DNA of 57,208 nt from Candidatus Thermoflexus japonica. GTDB taxonomy: Bacteria; Chloroflexota; Anaerolineae; Thermoflexales; Thermoflexaceae. The stretch is from the NCBI GenBank assembly GCA_002898735.1, contig BEHY01000009.1, forward strand, positions 1 through 57,208, in the 5' to 3' direction. Shown piece after piece: positions 17,036-25,657 of the stretch. The number at the start of each line of letters is the position of its first letter. Within the stretch, counting starts at the first letter, position 1. Under the pieces are notes generated by a model that was not told the origin of the DNA, searched no databases, and saw nothing but the letters and a program-made list of their open reading frames with translations. The translations under genes and the position numbers were made by a program.

Positions 17036-17943
17036 GGGTTGAAGGGAAGGCGCCCCTCTGGGATCTGGAAGGCCGGCCGTTCCGGCCGGAGTGCCCCCCT
17101 CGCCGGGTGGTCTCCCTGGTGCCCAGTTTGACCGAAACCCTGTTCGATCTGGGGCTGGGAGATCGGGTGGTCGGGCGGACGGACTACTGCATCCATCCGG
17201 CGGAGGCGCGATCGGTTCCCTCGGTGGGGGGCACGAAGAACCCGGATCTGAACAGGATCCTCGCGCTGCGGCCGGATGTGGTGTTCGTGAATGTGGAAGA
17301 GAACCGGGAGGCGGACGCGCGGGCCCTGGCGGCCCAGGGGATCCCGGTGGCGGTGTCCTTCCCCCGCTCGGTGGCGGAGGCCCTCGCCCTCGTCCGGTAT
17401 CTGACGGCGCTCTTCGGCATCCCCCGTTCCCCGGTGCTGGAAGAGCTCGAGGCCCTGGAAGCTGCCCGCCGCCGGATGAACCCGGATCGGCGCCCACGGG
17501 TGTTCTGCCCGATCTGGAAGGATCCCTGGATGACCTTCAACGCGGAGACCTATGCCCACGATGTGCTGACCCTGTGCGGGGGCGATAACGTCTTCGCGAG
17601 CCGCCGGCGGCGGTATCCGCTGGCCGCGGACCTGAACCCCGAGATGCCCGCGCGACCGACGGCACGGGATGACCGATATCCGCGCCTTTCGGAAGAGGAA
17701 ATCCGACGCGCCGCCCCGGAGCTGATCCTGCTCCCCAGCGAGCCGTATCCCTTCCGTCCGGGAGATGTGGAGACGATCCGGGCGTGCTTTGCGGATACGC
17801 CGGCAGGGCGCGCCGGCCGCGTGTGCTGGATCGATGGGAGCCTGCTGTTCTGGCATGGCACACGCCTGCGGCATGCGCTGCGGATCCTGCCCCCTATCCT
17901 TCAGGGCGCCTTCGTTCCCGAGGACCGCCCGCCGGTCTGGTAA
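17032..17943 (+). CDS. BtuF-like helical-backbone metal/cobalamin receptor without signal peptide
   Basis: A 303-residue protein of the periplasmic-binding-protein clade that binds vitamin B12 or siderophores. RVVSLVPSLTETLFDLGLGDRVVGRTDYCIHP, VGGTKNPDLNRILALRPDVVF and the late APELILLPSEPYPF are family hallmarks. The family is normally exported, but here the protein starts directly with MRVEGKAPLWD and no signal peptide or lipobox. It may therefore be a cytoplasmic corrinoid-binding protein, and no BtuCD transporter adjoins it. GAGGAGGACCG precedes the ATG, which overlaps the stop of the cyanophycinase-like gene. Confidence 0.82.
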   Translation: MRVEGKAPLWDLEGRPFRPECPPRRVVSLVPSLTETLFDLGLGDRVVGRTDYCIHPAEARSVPSVGGTKNPDLNRILALRPDVVFVNVEENREADARALAAQGIPVAVSFPRSVAEALALVRYLTALFGIPRSPVLEELEALEAARRRMNPDRRPRVFCPIWKDPWMTFNAETYAHDVLTLCGGDNVFASRRRRYPLAADLNPEMPARPTARDDRYPRLSEEEIRRAAPELILLPSEPYPFRPGDVETIRACFADTPAGRAGRVCWIDGSLLFWHGTRLRHALRILPPILQGAFVPEDRPPVW

Positions 17944-18018
17944 GGAACCCGTCTCACTGGAAACCGGGCTCCGAGCAGGGCGCAAGTCCCATATTGAACC
18001 GCCAGGGTGTGGATAAAG

Positions 18019-18585
18019 ATGAAACAGCGTCTCATCGTGGGGATCAGTGGGGCCAGCGGGGTCATTTATGGAATCCGGTTGCTGGAGGTCCTCCGCTCAA
18101 ACCCGGAGATCGAAACCCATCTCATCCTCAGCCCGGCGGCCCGCCTCACCATCGTCCAGGAAACCGATTACACGGTCCGTCAGGTGATCGAGCTGGCGGA
18201 TGTCGTTTATGCCTTTCACGACATCGGTGCGGCCATCGCCTCCGGATCCTTCCGAACGATGGGGATGGTGATCATCCCGTGCTCGATCAAGACGCTGGGG
18301 GCGATCGTCAGCGGCTACACGGCAGATCTGATGAGCCGGGCAGCGGATGTGACCCTGAAAGAAGGGCGGCCGCTGGTGCTGGTGGTGCGGGAGACCCCAT
18401 TGCATCTCGGCCATCTGGACCTGATGCGGAGGGCGGCGCGGATGGGAGCCGTCATCATGCCGCCGGTCCCGGCTTTCTACGGCCGCCCTCGCACGATCCA
18501 GGATCTCATCGATCAAACGGTGGGGCGGGTGCTCCTGCGCCTGGGGATCGAGAACGATCTTTACGCGCGATGGAAGGAGGGTTAG
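18019..18585 (+). CDS. ubiX: UbiX-type flavin prenyltransferase
   Basis: A 188-residue flavoprotein that prenylates FMN with dimethylallyl phosphate to give the prFMN cofactor of UbiD decarboxylases. LIVGISGASGVIYGIRLLE (5-23) is the N-terminal FMN-binding motif, IIPCSIKTLGAIVSGY carries the conserved CS..T, and the RETPLHLGHLDLMRRAARMGAVIMPPVPAFY stretch is nearly invariant in UbiX. The ATG at 18019 is taken as the start; a GTG at 18007 would add four residues. No ubiD partner is in the window, so the decarboxylase it serves is elsewhere. Confidence 0.93.
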   Translation: MKQRLIVGISGASGVIYGIRLLEVLRSNPEIETHLILSPAARLTIVQETDYTVRQVIELADVVYAFHDIGAAIASGSFRTMGMVIIPCSIKTLGAIVSGYTADLMSRAADVTLKEGRPLVLVVRETPLHLGHLDLMRRAARMGAVIMPPVPAFYGRPRTIQDLIDQTVGRVLLRLGIENDLYARWKEG

Positions 18586-18591
18586 GGAGCG

Positions 18592-19362
18592 ATGATGAGA
18601 ACGATGGTGGTGGTGCCCACTTACAACGAAGCCGATAATCTGCCTCGCCTGGTCGAGGCGTTGCTCGAGCTGGATCTGCCGGATCTGCAGATCATGGTGG
18701 TGGATGATCGGTCACCGGATGGGACTGGCGAGGTCGCGGAAGCCCTGGCTCGAGCGCACCCGGGCCGCCTGATTGTGGTGCATCGGGATGGCCCTCGGGG
18801 TCTGGGGCCGGCATATCTGGAGGGTTTCCGACGGGCTCTGCAGACCGGCGCGGAAGCGATCATCCAGATGGATGCGGATCTTTCCCACCCGCCCTCGGCC
18901 ATTCCCCGGATGCTGGAACGGATGGCCGATTACCATGTGGTGGTCGGATCCCGTTACGCGCCGGGAGGGCAGGTGGATCCCCGCTGGGGCCCCGGGCGCT
19001 ACTGGCTGAGCCGTTGGGGGAATTTCTACGCCCGCGCCATCCTGGGGCTTCAGGTCCGGGACGCGACGGCCGGTTTCAAATGCTGGCGCCGGGACGCCCT
19101 GGCCCATATCCCGCTGGATCGGGTGCGATCCAGTGGCTATATCTTCCAGGTGGAGATGGCCTATATCGCTCAGCGGTTGGGCTATCGGGTGTGCGAGATC
19201 CCGATTTTCTTCGAAGATCGACGGGTGGGGCGTTCGAAAATGAACTGGCGGATTAAAATCGAGGCGGCTTTACGGGTCTGGGAACTCCGCTGGCGTTATC
19301 GGGATCTGAAGCCGATCCCCCTGAGCGGTGGGACGGAACCCCGAAACCGGGACAGGCGATGA
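18592..19362 (+). CDS. polyprenol-phosphate mannosyltransferase (DPM1-like, GT2)
   Basis: A 256-residue family 2 glycosyltransferase. MMRTMVVVPTYNEADNLPRLVEALL, VVDDRSPDGTGEVAE, the metal-binding QMDADLSHPPSAIP and VVGSRYAPGG follow the dolichyl-phosphate mannose synthase layout. The C-terminal RDATAGFKCWRRDAL...GYIFQVEMAY also fits DPM1. No C-terminal membrane helices are present, so it is a DPM1-type soluble or peripheral enzyme. It would supply polyprenyl-phosphate sugar to the GT39-like membrane transferases at 365-5014 and 53412-55325. Six bases separate it from ubiX and it overlaps the ArsR gene by 4 bp. Confidence 0.9.
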   Translation: MMRTMVVVPTYNEADNLPRLVEALLELDLPDLQIMVVDDRSPDGTGEVAEALARAHPGRLIVVHRDGPRGLGPAYLEGFRRALQTGAEAIIQMDADLSHPPSAIPRMLERMADYHVVVGSRYAPGGQVDPRWGPGRYWLSRWGNFYARAILGLQVRDATAGFKCWRRDALAHIPLDRVRSSGYIFQVEMAYIAQRLGYRVCEIPIFFEDRRVGRSKMNWRIKIEAALRVWELRWRYRDLKPIPLSGGTEPRNRDRR

Positions 19363-19649
19363 GTGGGGATCCGGTTCGCTTCGCCCGTGCTCTGGCCGAT
19401 GGCCACCGACAGCAGATCCTGCGGCTGCTATGGGGCCGCGAGCTCTGCGTGCGGGATCTGGTCCAGGCCCTGGGCCTTTCCCAGCCTGCCGTCTCGCATC
19501 ATCTCCGCGTCCTGCAGCAGGCGGGGCTTCTTCGCGTTCGGGAGGCGGGCCGCCAGACGTTTTACACCCTGGATCCGGATGCCCTGGATCGCGGCTTGCG
19601 GGCGTTGCGGCTGTCCCTCCGGCCGATCCGTCGGAGGGGGCGACGATGA
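19359..19649 (+). CDS. ArsR-family winged-helix regulator
   Basis: A 96-residue winged-helix protein. RFARALADGHRQQILRLLWGRELCVRDLVQALGLSQPAVSHHLRVLQQAGLLRVREAGRQTFYTL is a complete ArsR/SmtB DNA-binding domain, with the recognition helix at SQPAVSHHLRVLQ. The canonical metal-binding ELCVCDL box appears as ELCVRDL, with only one cysteine, so a non-metal signal or simple repression is more likely. It starts within the stop of the DPM1-like gene (ATGA) and ends with a basic tail. A terminator follows. Confidence 0.9.
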   Translation: MSGDPVRFARALADGHRQQILRLLWGRELCVRDLVQALGLSQPAVSHHLRVLQQAGLLRVREAGRQTFYTLDPDALDRGLRALRLSLRPIRRRGRR

Positions 19650-19656
19650 TGAGGGC

Positions 19657-19684
19657 GGCCACAATGGGGTTGTGCCTTTTTTTT
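19657..19684 (+). terminator. rho-independent terminator of the ubiX-DPM-arsR unit
   Basis: GGCCACAA (19657-19664) pairs with TTGTGCC (19670-19676), with one bulged base, and is followed by eight T residues. It sits between the convergent ArsR and ABC ATPase genes. Confidence 0.85.
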
Positions 19685-19691
19685 CCATCGC

Positions 19692-20774
19692 TTATGAGCG
19701 GGGGTCTTCGCTGGATTGTGGATCCTCCACAGGCCAGATCAGGACGTCCTCGGCCGGAATCGTGAGGGAAAGCGGTTCCCCGGGGCGGGCCTCGATGGTG
19801 TTCGCCGGGAAAAGCCATCGAAGGCGCCCCATCCCGATCTGCATCCATATCTCCACGTAAAGTCCCCGGAAGGAACGGGCGATCACTTCGCCGGTGAGCA
19901 CATTGGCGGGGTCCGGCGAGCTCCACCGCGGGGTGTGACGGATCAGGATCAGGGCCCGAGCGCGCGGCGGAAGGGATCCCTTGGGCCGGCCCCGCAATAT
20001 CCCGAGGGGAGTCCAGACCTGGGCGATCTCGCCGGGGGTAACCACGTGGCCTTCCAGGAGGGTGCCCAGATCCAGAAAGCGCGCCACGAAGGGGGTGGCC
20101 GGATCCTGATATAAGGCCTCCGGCGGGCCGATCTGCTCGATCCTTCCCTGGTGGAGGATCAGCACCCGATCGGCCACGGCCATCGCCTCGCTCTGATCGT
20201 GGGTGACATACAGAGCGGTCATCCGTTCAGCCTTCAGGAGCTCCCGGATCTCCCTCATCAGCTGCTCCCGCAGCGCCCGATCCAGGGATCCCAGGGGCTC
20301 ATCCAGCAGCAGGACCGCCGGCCGCGGGGCCAGGCTGCGGGCCAGAGCCACCCGCTGCTTCTCCCCCCCGGAGAGGGTGTGGACCTCGCGAAGCTCATAA
20401 CCGGATAGCCCGACCTGATCCAGCAGCGCTCGCACTCGCTCCCGGATCTCCGGCTCCGGGAGCCGCTGCATTCGCAATCCGAAGGCGATGTTCTCAAAGA
20501 CATTCAGGTGGGGGAAAAGCGCGTATTCCTGGAACATCAGGCCGACCCGACGACGATGCGGGGGGACGCCTGTGAGGTCCTGGCCATCCAGAAGGATCCG
20601 TCCTTCATCCGGGGGCTCCAGGCCGGCGATCAGGCGCAGCAGCGTGCTCTTTCCGCTCCCGCTGGGGCCCAGGATCACCATGATCTCCTCGTGGGCGACC
20701 TCGAACGTGACATGATCGAGGGCCACCTGATGATCGTAGCGGCGGGTCAAACCGATGATCTTCAGAGAAGGCAT
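19692..20774 (-). CDS. ABC transporter ATP-binding protein, CUT1/PotA/FbpC type
   Basis: A 360-residue ATPase of a solute importer. The start MPSLKIIGLTRRYDHQVALD at 20774 leads into Walker A GPSGSGKST (36-44), the Q loop at MFQEYALFPHLNVFENIAFGL, signature LSGGEKQRVALARSL (134-148), Walker B LLLDEP (155-160) and the switch histidine in YVTHDQSEA. Beyond about residue 240 is a TOBE domain typical of the spermidine/putrescine, iron(III) or sugar (CUT1) ATPases. No permease or binding protein is adjacent, so it is an orphan. It probably serves distant permeases. The substrate class cannot be decided. Confidence 0.9.
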   Translation of the reverse strand: MPSLKIIGLTRRYDHQVALDHVTFEVAHEEIMVILGPSGSGKSTLLRLIAGLEPPDEGRILLDGQDLTGVPPHRRRVGLMFQEYALFPHLNVFENIAFGLRMQRLPEPEIRERVRALLDQVGLSGYELREVHTLSGGEKQRVALARSLAPRPAVLLLDEPLGSLDRALREQLMREIRELLKAERMTALYVTHDQSEAMAVADRVLILHQGRIEQIGPPEALYQDPATPFVARFLDLGTLLEGHVVTPGEIAQVWTPLGILRGRPKGSLPPRARALILIRHTPRWSSPDPANVLTGEVIARSFRGLYVEIWMQIGMGRLRWLFPANTIEARPGEPLSLTIPAEDVLIWPVEDPQSSEDPRS

Positions 20775-20950
20775 CCGCCCTGCCGATCCTCTCGTTCGGA
20801 TTTCCGATTGTCGTTTATAGGATACTCCGGTGCAAGCGCGTAAAGGGACAGCGGGGCTCAATATTTCCCCTATTCGCCTCCCCTTTGTTGCGTGAGGGAA
20901 AGAGGGGCATCTTTCCCCACTCTGACTCTTGAGGAAGGTGACGTGATCCA

Positions 20951-22015
20951 TCAACCTGGGATAGATAGCCCTGTCCGCTCCAGCAACGCGGTGACGTTGT
21001 CGCGCCATATGGCCCGATCCTCCCGGCCCGTGCTCAGATCCTCGAGGATCCGGGCGAGGGCGGCGTGGATCGGTGTGGGAACCCCCGCTTGAGCCCCGTG
21101 GCGCACCACCGCGCCGCAGTAAGCCTCGAGCTCCAGCCGGGCTCCTCGTTGCAGATCCTGGTGCAGGGAAGGGAGTTTCGCTCCCCGTCCCCGCGCCCCC
21201 ATGAAGGCCAGAAGCGGTCGGATGATGGAGACAGGTCCCCAGCGCATCGCCCATGTCAGCAGCGGGACCGGATATCCGGGGAGCGTAACGGGTCGCAGGC
21301 CCAGCGCGCGCATGACCGCAAGGGCTTCGCGAAACGCCGCCCGCTCCACCGCAAAGGTCCGAGGATCCCGGAGCACCCGTTCCGTGGGCCAGTCCAGGAT
21401 CGCGCAGGTGGCGTTGGCGATGAGGTTGAGCAACAGCTTGGACCACTTCATCGCCTGAGGGTCCGGGTAGAGACGGGTGGAGAAGCCGGCCAGCTGGAAG
21501 ATCGCCTGCCATTCCCGCAGGTCCTGCCTCGGGCCCATGGGGGCCAGGCCCAACCCACCGCGGGTCCGTTCCAGCCGGACGATCCCTGGCGCGACGATGG
21601 AGACGGGCTGGGTGAGGGTCCCGGCCACCACCCGATCGGCTCCGAACGCGGCGGCAAGCCGGGTTTCCCCGTCGACGCCGTTCTGCCAGCAGAACAGCCA
21701 TGCGGAGCGCCATTCCTTGCGCTGGAGCGCGGCGATGGCCGCTTCCGTATCGTAGGCCTTCACCGTCAGGAAAATGGCGTCCACTTCTGACGGAACAGCG
21801 TCCAGGTCCGGGATGGCATGGGACCGGGTGGTGAGTTGCAGCCCATCGGGGCGCAGGAGGGTCAGCCCGCGATGCCGGATCGCCTCGACCGTCGAGGGAC
21901 GGCCGAGGAGGATCACCTCATGGCCGAAGGCGCTCAACATCGCCCCCAGATATCCTCCGACCGCCCCTGCGCCGAAGATCAGGATCCGTCGAGCGGGAAG
22001 GGGTTCCACCGGCAT
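20951..22015 (-). CDS. panE: 2-dehydropantoate 2-reductase (ketopantoate reductase)
   Basis: A 354-residue NADPH-dependent reductase of the ApbA/PanE family that makes pantoate for coenzyme A. RRILIFGAGAVGGYLGAML is the Rossmann nucleotide-binding motif, VKAYDTEAAI supplies the conserved lysine, WQNGVDGE the asparagine segment, and MKWSKLLLNLIANA the second catalytic lysine region. At 354 residues it is longer than the common ~300 and has an extended middle region, a feature of several PanE paralogues whose substrate is unproven. It lies 7 bp downstream of tpiA on the same strand. Confidence 0.85.
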   Translation of the reverse strand: MPVEPLPARRILIFGAGAVGGYLGAMLSAFGHEVILLGRPSTVEAIRHRGLTLLRPDGLQLTTRSHAIPDLDAVPSEVDAIFLTVKAYDTEAAIAALQRKEWRSAWLFCWQNGVDGETRLAAAFGADRVVAGTLTQPVSIVAPGIVRLERTRGGLGLAPMGPRQDLREWQAIFQLAGFSTRLYPDPQAMKWSKLLLNLIANATCAILDWPTERVLRDPRTFAVERAAFREALAVMRALGLRPVTLPGYPVPLLTWAMRWGPVSIIRPLLAFMGARGRGAKLPSLHQDLQRGARLELEAYCGAVVRHGAQAGVPTPIHAALARILEDLSTGREDRAIWRDNVTALLERTGLSIPG

Positions 22016-22022
22016 AAGGGGC

Positions 22023-22787
22023 TCAGGCCTTCACCCGGGCTGTCTCGTGGATGATCCCCAGAAACGTCTCTGCCTTCAGGCTCGCCCCGCCCACCAGCGC
22101 CCCATCGATGGTGGGGCGGCAGACGAACTCCGCGATGTTTTCGGGGGTTACGCTTCCCCCATACAGAACCCGCACCTGCTGTGCGACTTCGGGCCCGAAG
22201 AGCTCCTGCAGAGTTCCCCGAACCCAGCGCTGGATCACCTCCTCCGCATCCGCTCCGGTGGCCGCCCGGCCGGTCCCGATGGCCCAGACGGGCTCGTAGG
22301 CGATGACGAGGCCGGCGGCCTGCTCCGGGGGGAGCCCCTCCAGCGCACGTCGGGTCTGGGCGGCCACCACGGTTCCGGTCTCCCCCGCTTCGCGCTGAGC
22401 CAGTGTCTCCCCCACGCAGAGAATGGGGATCAGGCCGTGGCGCAGGGCGGCGAGGACCTTGCGGCGGATCATCTCGTCATCCTCATGGAAGTATTGTCGA
22501 CGTTCCGAATGGCCGATGATCACATACTGGCACCATTCTTTCAACATCACCGGGGAGATCTCCCCGGTGAAAGCGCCGGCGTCCTCCCAGTGGAGGTTCT
22601 GAGCCCCCAGGCGGATCGGAGAGCCCTGGATCACCGCGTGAACAGCGGGGATCGCGGTGAAAGGCGGACAGAGCACCACTTCCACCGTGGAGGTCCGGAG
22701 GCCCTCCCGGATCGCCCGGGCCAGCGCCTGTCCTTCGGTTGCGGTTTTGTTCATCTTCCAATTCCCGGCGATCAATGGTCGTCGCAT
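22023..22787 (-). CDS. tpiA: triosephosphate isomerase
   Basis: A 254-residue TIM barrel interconverting dihydroxyacetone phosphate and glyceraldehyde 3-phosphate in glycolysis. The protein opens with RRPLIAGNWKMNKT (catalytic Lys11 region). The catalytic histidine is in YVIIGHSERRQYF, the catalytic glutamate in VIAYEPVWAIGTG, and the phosphate loop in VLYGGSVTPEN. CGGGCGAGGTGAACG precedes the ATG. It is transcribed ahead of panE. No other glycolytic genes are adjacent, unlike the common gap-pgk-tpi cluster. Confidence 0.98.
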   Translation of the reverse strand: MRRPLIAGNWKMNKTATEGQALARAIREGLRTSTVEVVLCPPFTAIPAVHAVIQGSPIRLGAQNLHWEDAGAFTGEISPVMLKEWCQYVIIGHSERRQYFHEDDEMIRRKVLAALRHGLIPILCVGETLAQREAGETGTVVAAQTRRALEGLPPEQAAGLVIAYEPVWAIGTGRAATGADAEEVIQRWVRGTLQELFGPEVAQQVRVLYGGSVTPENIAEFVCRPTIDGALVGGASLKAETFLGIIHETARVKA

Positions 22788-23033
22788 CGTTCACCTCGCC
22801 CGGTGAAACAGTGGATGGAATAGCGTCCTCACTCCTCCTTATTTTAAGCCAGTCCCCAGGGCTGGCTCCGATGATCTTCCCGGGTTCCCCCTGGGTTTTT
22901 CTTTCCTTAATAGTCCCATTCCCCTGTCAATGGGGAAGAGGGAGGCAGGAAGGATGAGAGGGCAGATTGGCCTGCCGACCGGAGAGGGTAGGCAGTTGCC
23001 AGATGAAAAACCCTGTGGAATTCCAGGCGATAA

Positions 23034-23062
23034 TTGACGCACTGCCGGTTCAATGCTAACTT
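23034..23062 (+). promoter_or_regulatory. candidate promoter of the pterin dehydratase gene
   Basis: TTGACG (23034-23039), a 17-bp spacer and TAACTT (23057-23062) precede phhB by about 60 bp. The -35 is strong and the -10 moderate. The rest of the 334-bp divergent gap to tpiA (22788-23121) shows a TTAAAATAA stretch near 22843 on the tpiA side and nothing else definite. Confidence 0.5.
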
Positions 23063-23121
23063 AGCGATGAGGAAAGAGCAGGAGGGGAGGGGGTCCTCTT
23101 ACCCTCATGGGGGGGCGAAGA

Positions 23122-23481
23122 ATGAAATTAGAGGAAATGAAATGCGTCCCGTGCCGGGGCGATGAGCCGCCCCTTACCGAAGCGGAGATCACCGCCATGC
23201 TCCCCAGCGTTCCGGAATGGGCGGTGGTGGTCCGGGAGGGGATCCCTCAGCTGGAAAGGACCTTCCGCTTTCCGAATTTCCGGGAGGCGCTTCGATTCAC
23301 CGTGGAAGTGGGAGAGCTCGCGGAGGCCGAAGGGCACCACCCGGTGCTGGTCACCCGTTGGGGCCGGGTAACGGTTACCTGGTGGACCCATAAGATCCGT
23401 GGGCTGCATCGGAATGATTTCATCATGGCCGCGAAAACCGATGCCCTCTACAGGAAGAAGGGTTTTTCAGGATCGGCATAA
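23122..23481 (+). CDS. phhB: 4a-hydroxytetrahydrobiopterin dehydratase (PCD/DCoH family)
   Basis: A 119-residue pterin-4a-carbinolamine dehydratase. [22 protein letters not shown] is the usual bacterial N-terminus. [58 protein letters not shown] contains the EGHHP and W.TH...GLT/H.ND catalytic histidines. An upstream ATG at 23107 would add five residues, but the family N-terminus favours 23122. No aromatic amino-acid hydroxylase is adjacent. In organisms without one, this fold has been linked to pterin or molybdopterin metabolism, so the physiological substrate is open. Confidence 0.92.
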   Translation: MKLEEMKCVPCRGDEPPLTEAEITAMLPSVPEWAVVVREGIPQLERTFRFPNFREALRFTVEVGELAEAEGHHPVLVTRWGRVTVTWWTHKIRGLHRNDFIMAAKTDALYRKKGFSGSA

Positions 23482-23598
23482 AAAGCCAGGGGCGAGCCTC
23501 CCTGTTTCGCGGCTCCTCCCCATCGTCCGAAGTCCAGGTTCTATGGATGCCCCAGGAAAGCGTTTCGGGACGAGTTCCAGAGATGGGGTGTCTATCGG

Positions 23599-24780
23599 AT
23601 GGCTGAAACGATCCTGGTCGTCGATGATGATCTGCAGGCGGTGAAGCTGATCAGCCTGATCCTCCAGCGCAAGGGGTATCGGGTGACTCCAGCGACCAGC
23701 GGCGCGCAGGCGCTGGCCAGGGCGGAGACGGAGCAACCCGACCTGATCATCCTGGATGTGATGATGCCCGATATGGATGGGCTGGAGGTTTGCCGGCGCC
23801 TGCGGGCGAACCCGAAGACCTCCGCGATCCCCATCCTGATGTTCACGGCGAAGGCCGCCGTGGCGGATAAGATCGCCGGCTTTCAGGCGGGTGCGGACGA
23901 TTACCTGACCAAGCCGGTGCATCCAGCGGAGCTGCTTTCCCGGGTGGAGGCCCTGTTGCAGCGAGCTGCCCGCCTGAAGGCCGAGGCCACCGCCGGGGCC
24001 CAGGCCGCCACGATCGGTTTCCTGGGGGTGAAGGGGGGAGTGGGAACTTCCACCGTGGCGCTGAACACGGCGGTGGTCCTCGCCCAGGGGGCCGGCCATC
24101 TCCCTCCGACGGTTCGAACGCCCCCTCCGGATTTCCGCTATCCCAGAGTGTTGCTGGCCGATCTGGCCCCGCATGGAGGATTGGCCTACCTGCTTCGCCT
24201 CTCCCAGGCCCTGGGGCTCCCGAATGTCCTGGCGTATCCGCCTCAGGAGCTGGATCCCTCTACGATCGAGAAATATCTCACGCGCCATGTCAGCGGGCTG
24301 CGGATGTTGCTGGCCCCCTACACGCCGCGGCCGGTGATGCTCTCCGCCGCCCACATTCGCACCCTGGCCCGCCATCTGGCCGCGCTGGGGGATTACGTGC
24401 TCTTTGAACTGGGACATACGCTGGATGACGGGGCCCGGGCGTTGCTGGGGGAGCTGCGTTATCTGGTTCTGGTCATGGAGCCCACCTCCTTGGCTTTGGT
24501 CCACGCCCGCGAGCTCATCGCCGTGTTATCTCAGCTCGGATGGGCCGCTCAGCAGCTCGGGCTGGTGGTGGTGAACCGGGCGGTCTCCGGGATCGCCCTG
24601 ACCCGACGACAGATCGAGGAGGCGCTTTCCATCGAGCCGGTCGGTTTCATTTCCCCGGCCCCCGAGCTGGCCCATCAGGCCGCCGATCAGGGGATCCCGA
24701 TTGTGATGTTGCAGCCCGAGGGCCTGCTGGCGGAACAGTTCCGCGAGCTGGCCCGGCGTCTGGTAGCGCTCACGAGGTGA
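23599..24780 (+). CDS. response-regulator receiver fused to a CpaE/MinD-like ATPase
   Basis: A 393-residue protein with an N-terminal receiver domain (phospho-acceptor Asp53 in [11 protein letters not shown], Thr83, Lys105 in LTKPV) and a C-terminal ParA/MinD-type ATPase with the deviant Walker [10 protein letters not shown] at about 144-152. This layout is that of CpaE/TadZ proteins, which position the Tad/Flp pilus machine at the pole or membrane. The A' site glycine-lysine pair is intact, so ATP binding is plausible. It begins the set that ends with cpaF; nfi and a second CpaE-like gene lie between. Confidence 0.88.
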   Translation: MAETILVVDDDLQAVKLISLILQRKGYRVTPATSGAQALARAETEQPDLIILDVMMPDMDGLEVCRRLRANPKTSAIPILMFTAKAAVADKIAGFQAGADDYLTKPVHPAELLSRVEALLQRAARLKAEATAGAQAATIGFLGVKGGVGTSTVALNTAVVLAQGAGHLPPTVRTPPPDFRYPRVLLADLAPHGGLAYLLRLSQALGLPNVLAYPPQELDPSTIEKYLTRHVSGLRMLLAPYTPRPVMLSAAHIRTLARHLAALGDYVLFELGHTLDDGARALLGELRYLVLVMEPTSLALVHARELIAVLSQLGWAAQQLGLVVVNRAVSGIALTRRQIEEALSIEPVGFISPAPELAHQAADQGIPIVMLQPEGLLAEQFRELARRLVALTR

Positions 24781-24782
24781 AG

Positions 24783-25484
24783 ATGCCGATCCAGGCCCGT
24801 CACCGCCATCCATGGGATGTCCCGCCGGAAGAGGCGATTGCGATCCAGCAACGGCTTCGCTCGCTGATGGTCCGGGATGGCCCTATGCCGGAACCCGGCG
24901 CAATCATGGTGGGGGTGGATGTCGGCTTTCGGGGCGATTTCGCCCGAGCCGCCGCAGTAGCCGTGCGGTTCCCGGATCTCACGCCCCTCGCTCAGGCGGT
25001 TGCGGAGGTCCCTGTGACGTTCCCCTACATCCCGGGCCTGCTGGCCTTCCGGGAGGCCCCTGCCATCCTGGCCGCCCTGGAGCGTCTGGCGCTCGAACCT
25101 CACCTGCTGATGGTCGACGGCCATGGGATCTCCCATCCCCGCCGGATGGGGATCGCGACCCATCTCGGGGTTTATCTGGATCTTCCATCGATCGGGTGTG
25201 CCAAGTCGAAGCTGTGGGGGCGCTATGAGATGCCGCCGGATGAGCCAGGGGCCTGGACGCCGCTCCGGGATGGGGAGGAGATCATCGGGGCCGTGCTGCG
25301 CACGCAGGCGGGGGTCAGCCCGATTTTTGTCTCCATCGGCCATCGGATCTCTCTGGAGAACGCGATCGCCACGGTGATGGCCTGCGTGCGGGGCCACCGG
25401 CTTCCGGAGCCGACCCGCCTGGCCCACCTGGCGGCTGGAGGGGCCGATGTGGTCTCCTCCGCCCGGCAGCCCCCTTTGCTGTAG
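24783..25484 (+). CDS. nfi: endonuclease V
   Basis: A 233-residue endonuclease that nicks DNA one base 3' of deoxyinosine. IMVGVDVGF gives the first catalytic aspartate (Asp46). [13 protein letters not shown] contains the conserved glutamate and the P-Y-I-P wedge for the deaminated base. [22 protein letters not shown] supplies the next aspartate and histidine. The ATG is two bases past the stop of the CpaE-like gene, with GAGGTGAAG as ribosome binding site. Its presence inside a pilus/secretion regulatory locus is probably incidental co-transcription. Confidence 0.95.
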   Translation: MPIQARHRHPWDVPPEEAIAIQQRLRSLMVRDGPMPEPGAIMVGVDVGFRGDFARAAAVAVRFPDLTPLAQAVAEVPVTFPYIPGLLAFREAPAILAALERLALEPHLLMVDGHGISHPRRMGIATHLGVYLDLPSIGCAKSKLWGRYEMPPDEPGAWTPLRDGEEIIGAVLRTQAGVSPIFVSIGHRISLENAIATVMACVRGHRLPEPTRLAHLAAGGADVVSSARQPPLL

Positions 25485-25657
25485 GGAGGGTGAGGGGATG
25501 CAGCCACCGGCTATGAGGTTGGGCGAGGTGCCTCCCGCGTCCTCCGGGGGGATCCAGCGGTGGAATTCCCGACAGGCCGAGGATCGGGATCTTCGAGCGG
25601 GCATGGCGTGGGGTGAGCGCGGTCGGCCCCTACCCAGGCCGCGCAGGAGGCATTCCC

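Noticed and set aside
17944..18018. Cobalamin riboswitch near the BtuF-like gene
   Set aside because: The gap is downstream of the gene and too short, and no B12-box is recognisable before the cyanophycinase-like gene either.
20775..21713. An upstream extension of the ABC ATPase to a 673-residue protein
   Set aside because: The extension is antisense-like sequence inside panE with no similarity. The conserved N-terminus MPSLKIIGL at 20774 has a plausible ribosome site.
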